Positions 4,714-11,630 of a stretch of 11,630 bases of DNA are shown here, one piece after another. How positions within the stretch are numbered: the first letter of the stretch is position 1; every line of letters starts with the position of its first letter. Both the position numbers and the translations under genes were made by a program. Source of the DNA: Saprospiraceae bacterium (GTDB taxonomy: Bacteria > Bacteroidota > Bacteroidia > Bacteroidales > JAIPBB01). Under the pieces are notes generated by a model. It did not search any database. It was given only the letters and a program-made list of their open reading frames with translations, and was not told where the DNA came from. The stretch is taken from NCBI GenBank assembly GCA_021739805.1, contig JAIPBB010000166.1, forward strand, positions 1 through 11,630. The letters run 5' to 3'.

Positions 4714-6243
4714 ATGGAAGAAACTATACTGATACTTGATTTCGGTTCGCAATACACTCAACTTATTGCCAGAAGAATCAGAGAACTGAATGTATATTGC
4801 GAAATACACCCTTTTAATAAATTCCCGGAAATTACTACTTCTGTTAAAGGAGTGATTTTATCTGGAAGCCCTTTTTCTGTCAGAGATGAAAATTCACCAT
4901 TTCCTGACTTGAAAAACATTAAAGAAAAGCTTCCTTTACTTGGCGTTTGTTATGGAGCTCAATTCCTTGCACAAAACAATGGTGGCGAAGTTTTACCATC
5001 AAATTCACGAGAGTATGGCAGAGCTAATCTTTCCTTTATCGACCATGAAAACGAATTGGTTAAAGGTATGAGTATAGGAAGCCAGGTTTGGATGTCGCAT
5101 GGTGATACTATTGAAAAAATACCTGAAAACTTCAAGATAATATCAAGCACTTCCGATGTGAAAGTTGCCGGATATAAAATTCAAAATGAGCAAACTTACG
5201 GAATACAATTTCACCCCGAAGTTTATCATAGCAGCGAAGGAATGATTTTACTAAAGAATTTCATAGTTGATATTTGCAAATGCAATCAATCATGGACACC
5301 CGATTCCTTTGTTGAAGCTACAATTAAAGATCTTAAACAAAAACTTGGAAATGATAAAGTTGTTCTTGGTTTGTCTGGAGGTGTTGATTCATCAGTTGCA
5401 GCAGTTTTATTAAGCAAAGCGATAGGTGAAAATCTGCATTGTATTTTTGTTGATAACGGACTTTTACGAAAAAATGAATTTGAAGATGTTCTCGACTCAT
5501 ATAAAAATATGGGTCTAAATGTTAAAGGTGTTGATGCAAAACAACTTTTTTATGATGCACTAAAAGGAATTGAAGAGCCTGAACAAAAGAGAAAAGCAAT
5601 AGGAAAAACTTTTATTGATGTCTTTGATAAAGAAGCACATAGTATTCAGGATGTGAAATGGCTTGCACAGGGAACCATTTATCCTGATGTTATAGAATCG
5701 GTTTCAGTGAAAGGTCCGTCGGCAACAATTAAATCTCATCATAATGTTGGTGGCTTGCCTGACTTCATGAAGCTTAAAGTTGTGGAACCACTTAATTCAC
5801 TTTTTAAGGATGAAGTTAGAAGAGTTGGTAAATCATTAGGAATTAAAAAATCATTATTGGAAAGACATCCTTTCCCTGGTCCCGGACTAGGTATAAGAAT
5901 CCTTGGAGATATCACCGAAGAAAAAGTTAGAATTTTACAGGAAGTCGATCATATTTTCATTAATGGACTAAAAGATAACGAGCTTTATAATAAAGTGTGG
6001 CAAGCGGGTGTTATGTTACTTCCGGTTCAATCAGTTGGAGTTATGGGAGACGAAAGGACTTACGAAAACGTTGTTGCTTTACGGGCAGTTAGTTCAACTG
6101 ACGGAATGACTGCTGATTGGTCGCATTTGCCATACGAATTTTTAGCAAAGGTCTCAAATGACATTATAAATAAGGTTAAAGGTGTAAACAGAGTTGTTTA
6201 TGACATAAGCTCTAAACCACCGGCAACTATTGAATGGGAGTAG
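4714..6243 (+). CDS. guaA: GMP synthase (glutamine-hydrolysing)
   Basis: This 509-residue protein converts XMP to GMP with ATP and glutamine, in the last step of guanine nucleotide synthesis, in the cytoplasm. The N-terminal class I glutamine amidotransferase domain (about 1-190) begins [20 protein letters not shown]. Its nucleophile is Cys79 in LGVCYGAQ and the His167/Glu169 pair is in IQFHPEV. The ATP pyrophosphatase domain has the P-loop LSGGVDSS (about 220-227), then [11 protein letters not shown] and HHNVGGLP. The C-terminal dimerisation and XMP-binding part has [14 protein letters not shown] and ends [11 protein letters not shown], the conserved GuaA terminus. All key residues are present and the length is normal (E. 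coli 525). The ATG at 4714 places the FGSQY motif at the expected distance. It is followed after 71 nt by the LysM protein gene; they may share a transcript, as no terminator is visible between them. Confidence 0.98.
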   Translation: MEETILILDFGSQYTQLIARRIRELNVYCEIHPFNKFPEITTSVKGVILSGSPFSVRDENSPFPDLKNIKEKLPLLGVCYGAQFLAQNNGGEVLPSNSREYGRANLSFIDHENELVKGMSIGSQVWMSHGDTIEKIPENFKIISSTSDVKVAGYKIQNEQTYGIQFHPEVYHSSEGMILLKNFIVDICKCNQSWTPDSFVEATIKDLKQKLGNDKVVLGLSGGVDSSVAAVLLSKAIGENLHCIFVDNGLLRKNEFEDVLDSYKNMGLNVKGVDAKQLFYDALKGIEEPEQKRKAIGKTFIDVFDKEAHSIQDVKWLAQGTIYPDVIESVSVKGPSATIKSHHNVGGLPDFMKLKVVEPLNSLFKDEVRRVGKSLGIKKSLLERHPFPGPGLGIRILGDITEEKVRILQEVDHIFINGLKDNELYNKVWQAGVMLLPVQSVGVMGDERTYENVVALRAVSSTDGMTADWSHLPYEFLAKVSNDIINKVKGVNRVVYDISSKPPATIEWE

Positions 6244-6250
6244 TTTAAAA

Positions 6251-6285
6251 CGAGTTACGAGTTACGAGTTGCAAGTTGCGAGTTG
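6251..6285. repeat. Tandem heptamer repeat (CGAGTTR x5)
   Basis: Five in-phase 7-nt units start 8 nt after the guaA stop: CGAGTTA, CGAGTTA, CGAGTTG, CAAGTTG, CGAGTTG, followed by a decayed CGAATAT. It fills half of the 71-nt spacer between guaA and the LysM protein gene. It shows no hairpin or terminator character. Confidence 0.85.
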
Positions 6286-6314
6286 CGAATATTAAATTAA
6301 TTAAATTCTATTAA

Positions 6315-8243
6315 ATGAAGAAGTATATAATTATTCTATTTTCCCTGTTTGTGTTCCAAAATATATCATATTCACAGGAAACGCTTACTGTAGAGAAATC
6401 ATCTTTAATTGAAACTATTGATGGCATTAAATTTTATGTTCATGTGGTTAAACCCGGACAAACCCTATACTCAATTTCCAAAGCATATGAAGTAAGCATT
6501 GATGATATCTACAAATACAATCCCGATTCTAAGTCAGGAATCAAACCTGAGCAAATAATTAAAATTCCAAAACTTTCAAAAAAGGAGAAGAAGGAGATGG
6601 AGAAAGAAGCGGGCTTCATTTATCACACTGTTGTAAGCAAGGAAACTATCTATAGTATTTCGAAAAAATATAATGTTACTGAAATTGAAATTTACTTTCA
6701 CAATCCAAAAGCAAAGGAAGGTTTACATCCGGATGATATATTGAAAATACCTGAAAGAAGCAAAGAATTAGGAGCCGCAGTAACAATTTCCAATGAAGAA
6801 AATCCAGAACCCAACGACAGCATTATTTATCATACTATCAAAAGAAAAGAAACTTTCTACAGCTTAACTAAATTATATAATGTAAGCCACAGTGATTTAA
6901 TAAAATGGAATCCTGAATTATCTGATGGATTAAAGAAAGACCAGGTAATAAAAATACATATTAAATCAGCTAAAAAACCTGAAATAGAGAAAATAGAAGA
7001 AGAAGTTGTTAATAAAGAAACTAAAGCTGAAGAAAACATCAAAATAATTAGTGATTGTAAAAATTCAAGAAAAAAAAGCAGCTATAATGTTGCGATACTA
7101 TTACCTCTTTACCTTTATGAAATTGATGATATTAATGTAGAAACTGAAATGGATATTCCTAAGCCTTCAGAATTTCGCTCATTCAACTACATACAGTTTT
7201 ATGAAGGAATTATTATTGCTGTTGATTCATTAAAAAAACTTGGATTATCAGTTAAATTATATGTTTATGACACAAAAAAAGATTCAACACAAACAAGCAA
7301 AATAATTCAAAAACCTATTTTCAAGGAGATGGATTTGATTATAGGACCCTTATATACAAAGAATTTTAAAATTGTTGCAGATTTTGCTCAAGACAATAAA
7401 ATCAAAATTATAAATCCTTTTTCTTCAAAAATTGATTTAAGTAAAAGCTATTCTCATGTTATAAAAATAATGCCAACTCTTAAATCAACTTACAATCAAA
7501 TTTCAGAGTTTATTATAGATAGCTTCCCGGGTTCAACAGTATTAGTTGTACATAATGGAAATCCTAAAGATTCAATTTTTCTTGATAATGTGACAACGAT
7601 TTTTAATGAAAATTTCAAAGAAAATCAAAAAATAAATTTCAAGATTATAAATTATAAAGATGGTGGATTTGCTTCACTTCAAAGCAATTTCTCCAAAACA
7701 GAAAATAATATTATCATCACATTAATTAATAATGAAACTTTCATATCAAGTTATTTAACGGCATTGAATAAAATCCGGGATAATTACAAACTCATTATTT
7801 TTGGGTCGGAAGAATGGACAGAGTTTAGAGTGGTTGAAATTGACCATTTGAATAATCTTAACCTACATGTTTATGACAATTTCTTTGTTGATTATCAGGA
7901 TGAAGATGTGAAAAATTTTGTTCGCCGTTTCAGGGAGAAATATGAAACAGAACCTAATTCCCTGGCTTTTCAAGGTTACGATATTGGATTTTATTTCCTC
8001 ACAGCTTTAATGAAATATGGTGTTGATTTTGAGAATTGTTTTTCTGAAATTAAAGTTAAAACATTACAAAACGATTACGATTTCCGACAATTATCTGGCG
8101 ATTGTTGCTTCCAAAACCAATATATTAACATCTACAGATTTAAGGATTATAAAGCTGTTAATATGCGAAGACTACCTAAGCAAAAGACCATTCCAGAAGT
8201 TATCAAAGATATTGATAAAGAAACAGAGAATGAAACAGAATAG
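6315..8243 (+). CDS. Exported triple-LysM protein with periplasmic-binding-protein-like domain
   Basis: This is a 642-residue protein. A signal peptide (MKKYIIILFSLFVFQNISYS, cleavage before Q21) is followed by three LysM repeats at about 41-85 (HVVKPGQTLYSISKAYEVS...IIKIP), 102-146 (HTVVSKETIYSISKKYNVT...ILKIP) and 171-215 (HTIKRKETFYSLTKLYNVS...VIKI). LysM modules bind peptidoglycan sugars. A charged Lys/Glu linker (about 216-250) leads to a type I periplasmic-binding-protein fold from about 257 (YNVAILLPLYL, FYEGIIIAVDSLKKLG, LIIGPLY, KIINPFSSK, FQGYDIGFYFLTAL). This resembles ABC amino-acid/branched-chain solute-binding proteins, but no permease or ATPase gene is nearby. Such LysM/PBP1-like proteins are known beside guaA in Bacteroidota (from memory). 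I infer a wall-anchored periplasmic sensor or scaffold. The radical SAM gene follows after 24 nt, so an operon is likely. Confidence 0.9.
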   Translation: MKKYIIILFSLFVFQNISYSQETLTVEKSSLIETIDGIKFYVHVVKPGQTLYSISKAYEVSIDDIYKYNPDSKSGIKPEQIIKIPKLSKKEKKEMEKEAGFIYHTVVSKETIYSISKKYNVTEIEIYFHNPKAKEGLHPDDILKIPERSKELGAAVTISNEENPEPNDSIIYHTIKRKETFYSLTKLYNVSHSDLIKWNPELSDGLKKDQVIKIHIKSAKKPEIEKIEEEVVNKETKAEENIKIISDCKNSRKKSSYNVAILLPLYLYEIDDINVETEMDIPKPSEFRSFNYIQFYEGIIIAVDSLKKLGLSVKLYVYDTKKDSTQTSKIIQKPIFKEMDLIIGPLYTKNFKIVADFAQDNKIKIINPFSSKIDLSKSYSHVIKIMPTLKSTYNQISEFIIDSFPGSTVLVVHNGNPKDSIFLDNVTTIFNENFKENQKINFKIINYKDGGFASLQSNFSKTENNIIITLINNETFISSYLTALNKIRDNYKLIIFGSEEWTEFRVVEIDHLNNLNLHVYDNFFVDYQDEDVKNFVRRFREKYETEPNSLAFQGYDIGFYFLTALMKYGVDFENCFSEIKVKTLQNDYDFRQLSGDCCFQNQYINIYRFKDYKAVNMRRLPKQKTIPEVIKDIDKETENETE

Positions 8244-8267
8244 GGATTAAAAAAGGGAAAGTAAATT

Positions 8268-9659
8268 ATGGAAATAGGTCTTATAAATCCAAATAAAGGA
8301 TTAAAGCATGCAGCAGTACATATTGGGATAGGATATCTTGCTTCTTACGCAAGAGAAATTCATAAAGATTTAAATATAAAAATTCTTGACACCAGAATAT
8401 CCAAAGAAACAGAAATAGATGCTTTTTTAAACACAAAGTATGATTTAATTGGAATTACTGCATCAAGCCAGGTTTTTTTAGAAGCTGTTGAAGTTGCTGC
8501 TAAACTAAAAACAATATTTCCAGACACACCAATTTGTCTTGGAGGCTCACATACATCAACTGTTAAAGAAGAATCAATTGAAGGCTTTCCCTTTGATTTC
8601 GCAATTTATGGTGAAGGTGAAATTTCATTTTCCGAATTAATTGGACATATAAAAGGCGAAGTTGATTTATCAACTATTAATGGTTTAATTTACAAAAATG
8701 CTTCCGGCTCAATTATAGTGAATCCGCCAAGAGCAATTATTAAAGATATTGATAAAATTCCTTTTCCTGCCTACGATTTATTCGACATGGCAAGTTATCC
8801 TCAGCACAGGATGACAACAAGCAGGGGTTGCCCTTTTAATTGTGTGTTTTGTAACTCTCACTCTTTGTGGACAAATAAATGGAGAAAACGCTCCTCAGAG
8901 AATTTAATCGAAGAGATTAAAATTCTTATTAGTAAATACAAAAGAAAAACCATTGTTTTTAATGACGACAGTTTTAATATTGATGCCAAACGTGTAATAA
9001 AATTTTGTGATGAATTAATCTCACAGAAGTTAAATATCATTTGGTCCACATCAGTGAGAGTTGACCTTATTACACCTGAAATTGCAACAAAAATGAAAAA
9101 ATCAGGATGTTATAATGTTAGCATTGGTGTTGAATCAGCAAACAATGAAGTTTTAGAGAAAATCAATAAAAAAACTACCCATGAGAAAATATCAAAAGGT
9201 ATTAATATTTTAAGAGATGCCGGTATAGACGTGATGGGACAGTTTATGATTGGTAATCCGGGAGATAATTTGGAAACTGTTAAAGAATCAATCGAATTTG
9301 CTAAAAATTCAAATCTTACCGGTGTTGAATTTTATACAGCTTTACCATATAAAGATTCTTTGCTTTGGGAGTTTGTTAAAGAACATGGACGATTATTAAC
9401 AAGTGTTGAATCTTATGAATATCATACTATAGAACCAAGAATTGTTTATGACACTCCTGATTTTTCGTATGATGACAGACTTAAGGCAATTGAATTAGCA
9501 AAGGAAAATGGGTTCTATGATGCTCTTACTACTGATGAAAAAATTCTTATGCTGGATATAGGGAAAAATATTGCAAAAAACTTACAAAGAATATTTGCCG
9601 GAAAATTTGGAAATAAAATTTACTTAGGGCTTAGAAATTTGTATAGAAAAATGTCCTGA
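8268..9659 (+). CDS. Radical SAM enzyme with N-terminal B12-binding-like domain
   Basis: This is a 463-residue cytosolic protein. Residues about 1-130 form a Rossmann-like domain of the cobalamin-binding type (GIGYLASYARE, YDLIGITASSQVFLEAV, ICLGGSHTS, FAIYGEGEISFSELI). The base-off signature DxHxxG is absent, so cobalamin may bind base-on or not at all. The radical SAM core starts near 182 with TSRGCPFNCVFC: Cys188, Cys192 and Cys195 form the CxxxCxxC motif for the 4Fe-4S cluster. It continues with IVFNDDSFNI, SGCYNVSIGVESANNEVLEKINK and GQFMIGNPGDNLETVKESI, as in the Elp3/MiaB-like core. The final 90 residues are helical and match no substrate motif I know. Relatives methylate, cyclise or rearrange varied substrates; here the substrate is unknown. 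A purine-rich AGGGAAAG precedes the ATG. The gene is 24 nt after the LysM gene, so the two are probably co-transcribed. Confidence 0.92.
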   Translation: MEIGLINPNKGLKHAAVHIGIGYLASYAREIHKDLNIKILDTRISKETEIDAFLNTKYDLIGITASSQVFLEAVEVAAKLKTIFPDTPICLGGSHTSTVKEESIEGFPFDFAIYGEGEISFSELIGHIKGEVDLSTINGLIYKNASGSIIVNPPRAIIKDIDKIPFPAYDLFDMASYPQHRMTTSRGCPFNCVFCNSHSLWTNKWRKRSSENLIEEIKILISKYKRKTIVFNDDSFNIDAKRVIKFCDELISQKLNIIWSTSVRVDLITPEIATKMKKSGCYNVSIGVESANNEVLEKINKKTTHEKISKGINILRDAGIDVMGQFMIGNPGDNLETVKESIEFAKNSNLTGVEFYTALPYKDSLLWEFVKEHGRLLTSVESYEYHTIEPRIVYDTPDFSYDDRLKAIELAKENGFYDALTTDEKILMLDIGKNIAKNLQRIFAGKFGNKIYLGLRNLYRKMS

Positions 9660-9673
9660 TGTAATTATTTTTC

Positions 9674-9700
9674 CTTTCTGATATTGGAATATTCAGAAAG
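9674..9700 (+). terminator. Hairpin after the radical SAM gene, terminator-like
   Basis: CTTTCTG (9674-9680) pairs with CAGAAAG (9694-9700), extended by A/T pairs with one bulged base around a small loop. It begins 15 nt after the stop codon. The following bases (CATACTTTTGTTTT) are T-rich but not a clean run, so it is a moderate terminator candidate. It overlaps a possible promoter for the next gene. Confidence 0.45.
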
Positions 9701-9710
9701 CATACTTTTG
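9684..9710 (+). promoter_or_regulatory. Candidate TTG/TAnnTTTG promoter for the Kelch-like gene
   Basis: TACTTTTG (9703-9710) fits the Bacteroidota -7 consensus exactly, and TTG (9684-9686) lies 16 nt upstream, just short of the usual 17-23 nt spacing. Transcription would begin about 100 nt before the ATG at 9816, in a spacer that otherwise contains nothing recognisable. The overlap with the hairpin 9674-9700 is notable. Confidence 0.4.
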
Positions 9711-9815
9711 TTTTAAACACAATTAACCTTAACGATGGAATTTACACATTATGTTTAGTAACTCCTACAATCATGATTACCTTAAAGTTTATCCTAATTA
9801 ATAAATAGTTTCAAG

Positions 9816-11423
9816 ATGAGAAAAATAACATTTTTATTAGCATTCCTAATTATATCAATTTTCAGTTCAGCTCAAGCGCCAATCGGTATAATGTTAGAAC
9901 CAATAACAATATCCGGACTGGGAGGAATTCAATCTTTTGCATTTGGGCAAGACAATGGAAAAATCTTATTAATTGGAGGCAGAACAGATGGTTTACATCT
10001 TCGACAGCCCTTTGCTTCATTTGATATTCCCGGACATAATACTGAATTAATAGTTATTGACCCAATTTCTTTGCAAAAATGGACAGCTCCTTTATCATCA
10101 TTATCAACAAACCTACAAGAGCAATTAAGTTCAACCAATATGCAATTTTTTCAGCAAGGAGATTATCTTTATCTAATTGGCGGATACGGTTATAGCAATA
10201 CTGTCAGCAACCACATTACTTACTCTAAATTAACTGCAGTCGATGTTCCGGCAACAATTAATGCTGTAATTAATAGTACGAGTTTCACATCATTTTTTCG
10301 TCAAATTGATGATGCTCAATTTGCGGTAACAGGCGGACATTTGGAAAAAATTTATGACACATATTATCTTAGCGGTGGTCAAAAATTCACCGGCAGATAC
10401 AACCCAAATAATGGAGGCTCATTCACTCAAAGTTATACAAACTCAATCAGAAAGTTTAAAATCAACGATGATGGAACTAATTTATCTGTTACCCATTTAG
10501 TTGACATAACGGATGCCGTAAATCTTCATCGAAGGGATTACAATGTTTGCCCTCAAATTATGCCAAATGGCCAGGAAGGATTAACTGCATTTTCAGGTGT
10601 TTTTCAAACAACAGCCGATATTCCTTTTTTAAACTGTGTAAACATCGATAGTTCAGGACATACTGTAAATAATTCATTTTCTCAATATTACAACCATTAT
10701 CATTGTGCAAAATTTCCTCTTTACAGCGAAAGTGCAAACGAAATGCATACATTGTTTTTTGGTGGCATTGCTCAATATTATGATAGTTCGGGTGTGCTGG
10801 TTCAGGATAATGCTGTTCCTTTTGTAAAAACTATTGCAAGAGTAACAAGGACTTCAAATGGAACAATGACAGAATATAAATTAGCAGTTGAAATGCCCGG
10901 TTTCCTTGGCTCAAGTTCTGAATTTATTATGCTGGAAAACTTACCAAAATTCCCAAATGGTGTTTTAAAATATGATAGCATCCAGGCAGACACTACTTTG
11001 ATTGGATATATTTTCGGTGGAATTAATAGCACTGCAAAAAATATATTTTTCATTAATGACGGGAGTCAAAGTAGTGCAAGTAGCACTTTATATAAAGTGT
11101 TTTTAGTAAACGACAGCACTGCCAATATTGACGAAGCAAATATTCAAAGCAATAGCGATTTACGAATGCAAATGTATCCCAATCCCAATGATGGTATTGT
11201 GAATATTGATTTTGATATAGCCTATAAAAGCGATGTTAAATTAAGAGTTATTGATAATCTTGGTAGAATTATTACTGAAAGAGATTATAGTTCTAATAAT
11301 CTAATAATAGGAAAGAACCATATTGAAATTGAAGTAAAACAAGCTCAATCAAAGACAATTCTTTTTATTAGTCTTGAAACAAATTCAGATAGAATTACTC
11401 AAAAATTGATACTGCATAAATAA
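9816..11423 (+). CDS. Secreted Kelch-like beta-propeller protein with T9SS sorting domain
   Basis: This is a 535-residue protein. The signal peptide MRKITFLLAFLIISIFSSAQ (cleavage near A19-Q20) sends it through Sec. The body has recurrent Kelch-type cores of hydrophobics then GG: ILLIGGRTDG, LYLIGGYGYS, YYLSGGQKF, LTAFSGVF, LFFGGIAQYY, GYIFGGINS. These fit a beta-propeller of about six blades. From about residue 453 a type A T9SS C-terminal domain begins (MYPNPNDGIVNIDF), with VKLRVIDNLGRIITERDY and the terminal SDRITQKLILHK. The protein should cross the outer membrane by T9SS and be released or attached to the surface, normally with CTD cleavage. No enzyme motif is visible; similar propellers act in adhesion or binding. 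It has its own promoter candidate and no same-strand gene downstream within the window. Confidence 0.92.
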   Translation: MRKITFLLAFLIISIFSSAQAPIGIMLEPITISGLGGIQSFAFGQDNGKILLIGGRTDGLHLRQPFASFDIPGHNTELIVIDPISLQKWTAPLSSLSTNLQEQLSSTNMQFFQQGDYLYLIGGYGYSNTVSNHITYSKLTAVDVPATINAVINSTSFTSFFRQIDDAQFAVTGGHLEKIYDTYYLSGGQKFTGRYNPNNGGSFTQSYTNSIRKFKINDDGTNLSVTHLVDITDAVNLHRRDYNVCPQIMPNGQEGLTAFSGVFQTTADIPFLNCVNIDSSGHTVNNSFSQYYNHYHCAKFPLYSESANEMHTLFFGGIAQYYDSSGVLVQDNAVPFVKTIARVTRTSNGTMTEYKLAVEMPGFLGSSSEFIMLENLPKFPNGVLKYDSIQADTTLIGYIFGGINSTAKNIFFINDGSQSSASSTLYKVFLVNDSTANIDEANIQSNSDLRMQMYPNPNDGIVNIDFDIAYKSDVKLRVIDNLGRIITERDYSSNNLIIGKNHIEIEVKQAQSKTILFISLETNSDRITQKLILHK

Positions 11424-11435
11424 ATGTGAAATTGC

Positions 11436-11451
11436 CACAGATTCACAGATT
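11436..11451. repeat. Two CACAGATT units in a probable dispersed intergenic repeat
   Basis: CACAGATT occurs twice in tandem after GC, starting 13 nt past the stop of the Kelch-like gene. Sequences beginning GCCACAGATTCACAG are familiar as dispersed intergenic repeats in Bacteroidota draft genomes (from memory). The window also ends in AACCACGA, which could be the start of a similar element. The rest of 11452-11630 is AT-rich and I see no gene or RNA in it. Confidence 0.3.
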
Positions 11452-11630
11452 AGCCAGATAATTCAACAACGTTATACTTTAATGGATAACCAGACCAAAT
11501 TTTATTTTGATGGGCTAGGAGGATATTTTTAGATGTAATGCTGTATGTTTAAAATCAATTGAAAATAATATTTCTTTGCGTTAAATCTTCCGAATATCAA
11601 TTGTCAATCAATATTTATTTAAAACCACGA

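Noticed and set aside
11473..11531. Short frames after the Kelch-like gene, e.g. one starting near 11481 (MDNQTKFYF)
   Set aside because: Only about 16 codons, with no start signal or recognisable motif.

Overview
The window looks like a chromosomal segment of a low-GC member of the Bacteroidota, probably uncultured-like and close to Bacteroidales or marine lineages. Three things support this. A secreted protein ends in a type IX secretion (T9SS) C-terminal domain. Several proteins use the CarboxypepD_reg-like/TonB-plug vocabulary typical of the phylum. Perfect TAnnTTTG -7 promoter boxes occur, and clear Shine-Dalgarno sequences are mostly absent.

Region 1 (about 1-2080, minus strand) is an accessory patch. 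It starts with a decayed ORF6N-domain gene (in-frame stop, lost C-terminus). Next come two small genes for exported proteins of unknown function (435-1019 and 1186-1842). The second is bracketed by GTTGTAAGCC and its complement, which belong to long, imperfectly self-complementary elements (1038-1170 and 1864-1974). The layout is R'-gene-R''-stem-gene, all genes in one direction, a possible promoter upstream and no integrase in view. This resembles an integron cassette array or CALIN, with non-canonical site sequences. A 29-nt direct repeat with one mismatch (355-383 and 2050-2078) brackets the patch.

Region 2 (2080-4275, minus strand) is a probable two-gene operon. It encodes a CarboxypepD_reg plus TonB-plug protein with no beta-barrel, then a CarboxypepD_reg protein with a beta-rich, propeller-like C-terminal part. 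A hairpin terminator follows.

Region 3 (4276-4713) is a 438-nt divergent intergenic region. It is crowded with short repeats: an octamer array, a heptamer array and an exact 35-nt direct repeat.

Region 4 (4714-9659, plus strand) holds guaA (complete GMP synthase), an exported protein with three LysM repeats and a periplasmic-binding-protein-like domain, and a radical SAM enzyme. The radical SAM gene starts 24 nt after its upstream neighbour, so those two are probably co-transcribed. guaA is separated from them by a 71-nt spacer with another heptamer array.

Region 5 (9660-11630) has a hairpin and promoter-like spacer, then a Kelch-like beta-propeller protein exported by T9SS, then 207 nt without a gene. 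No tRNA, rRNA, CRISPR array, transposase or integrase was seen.
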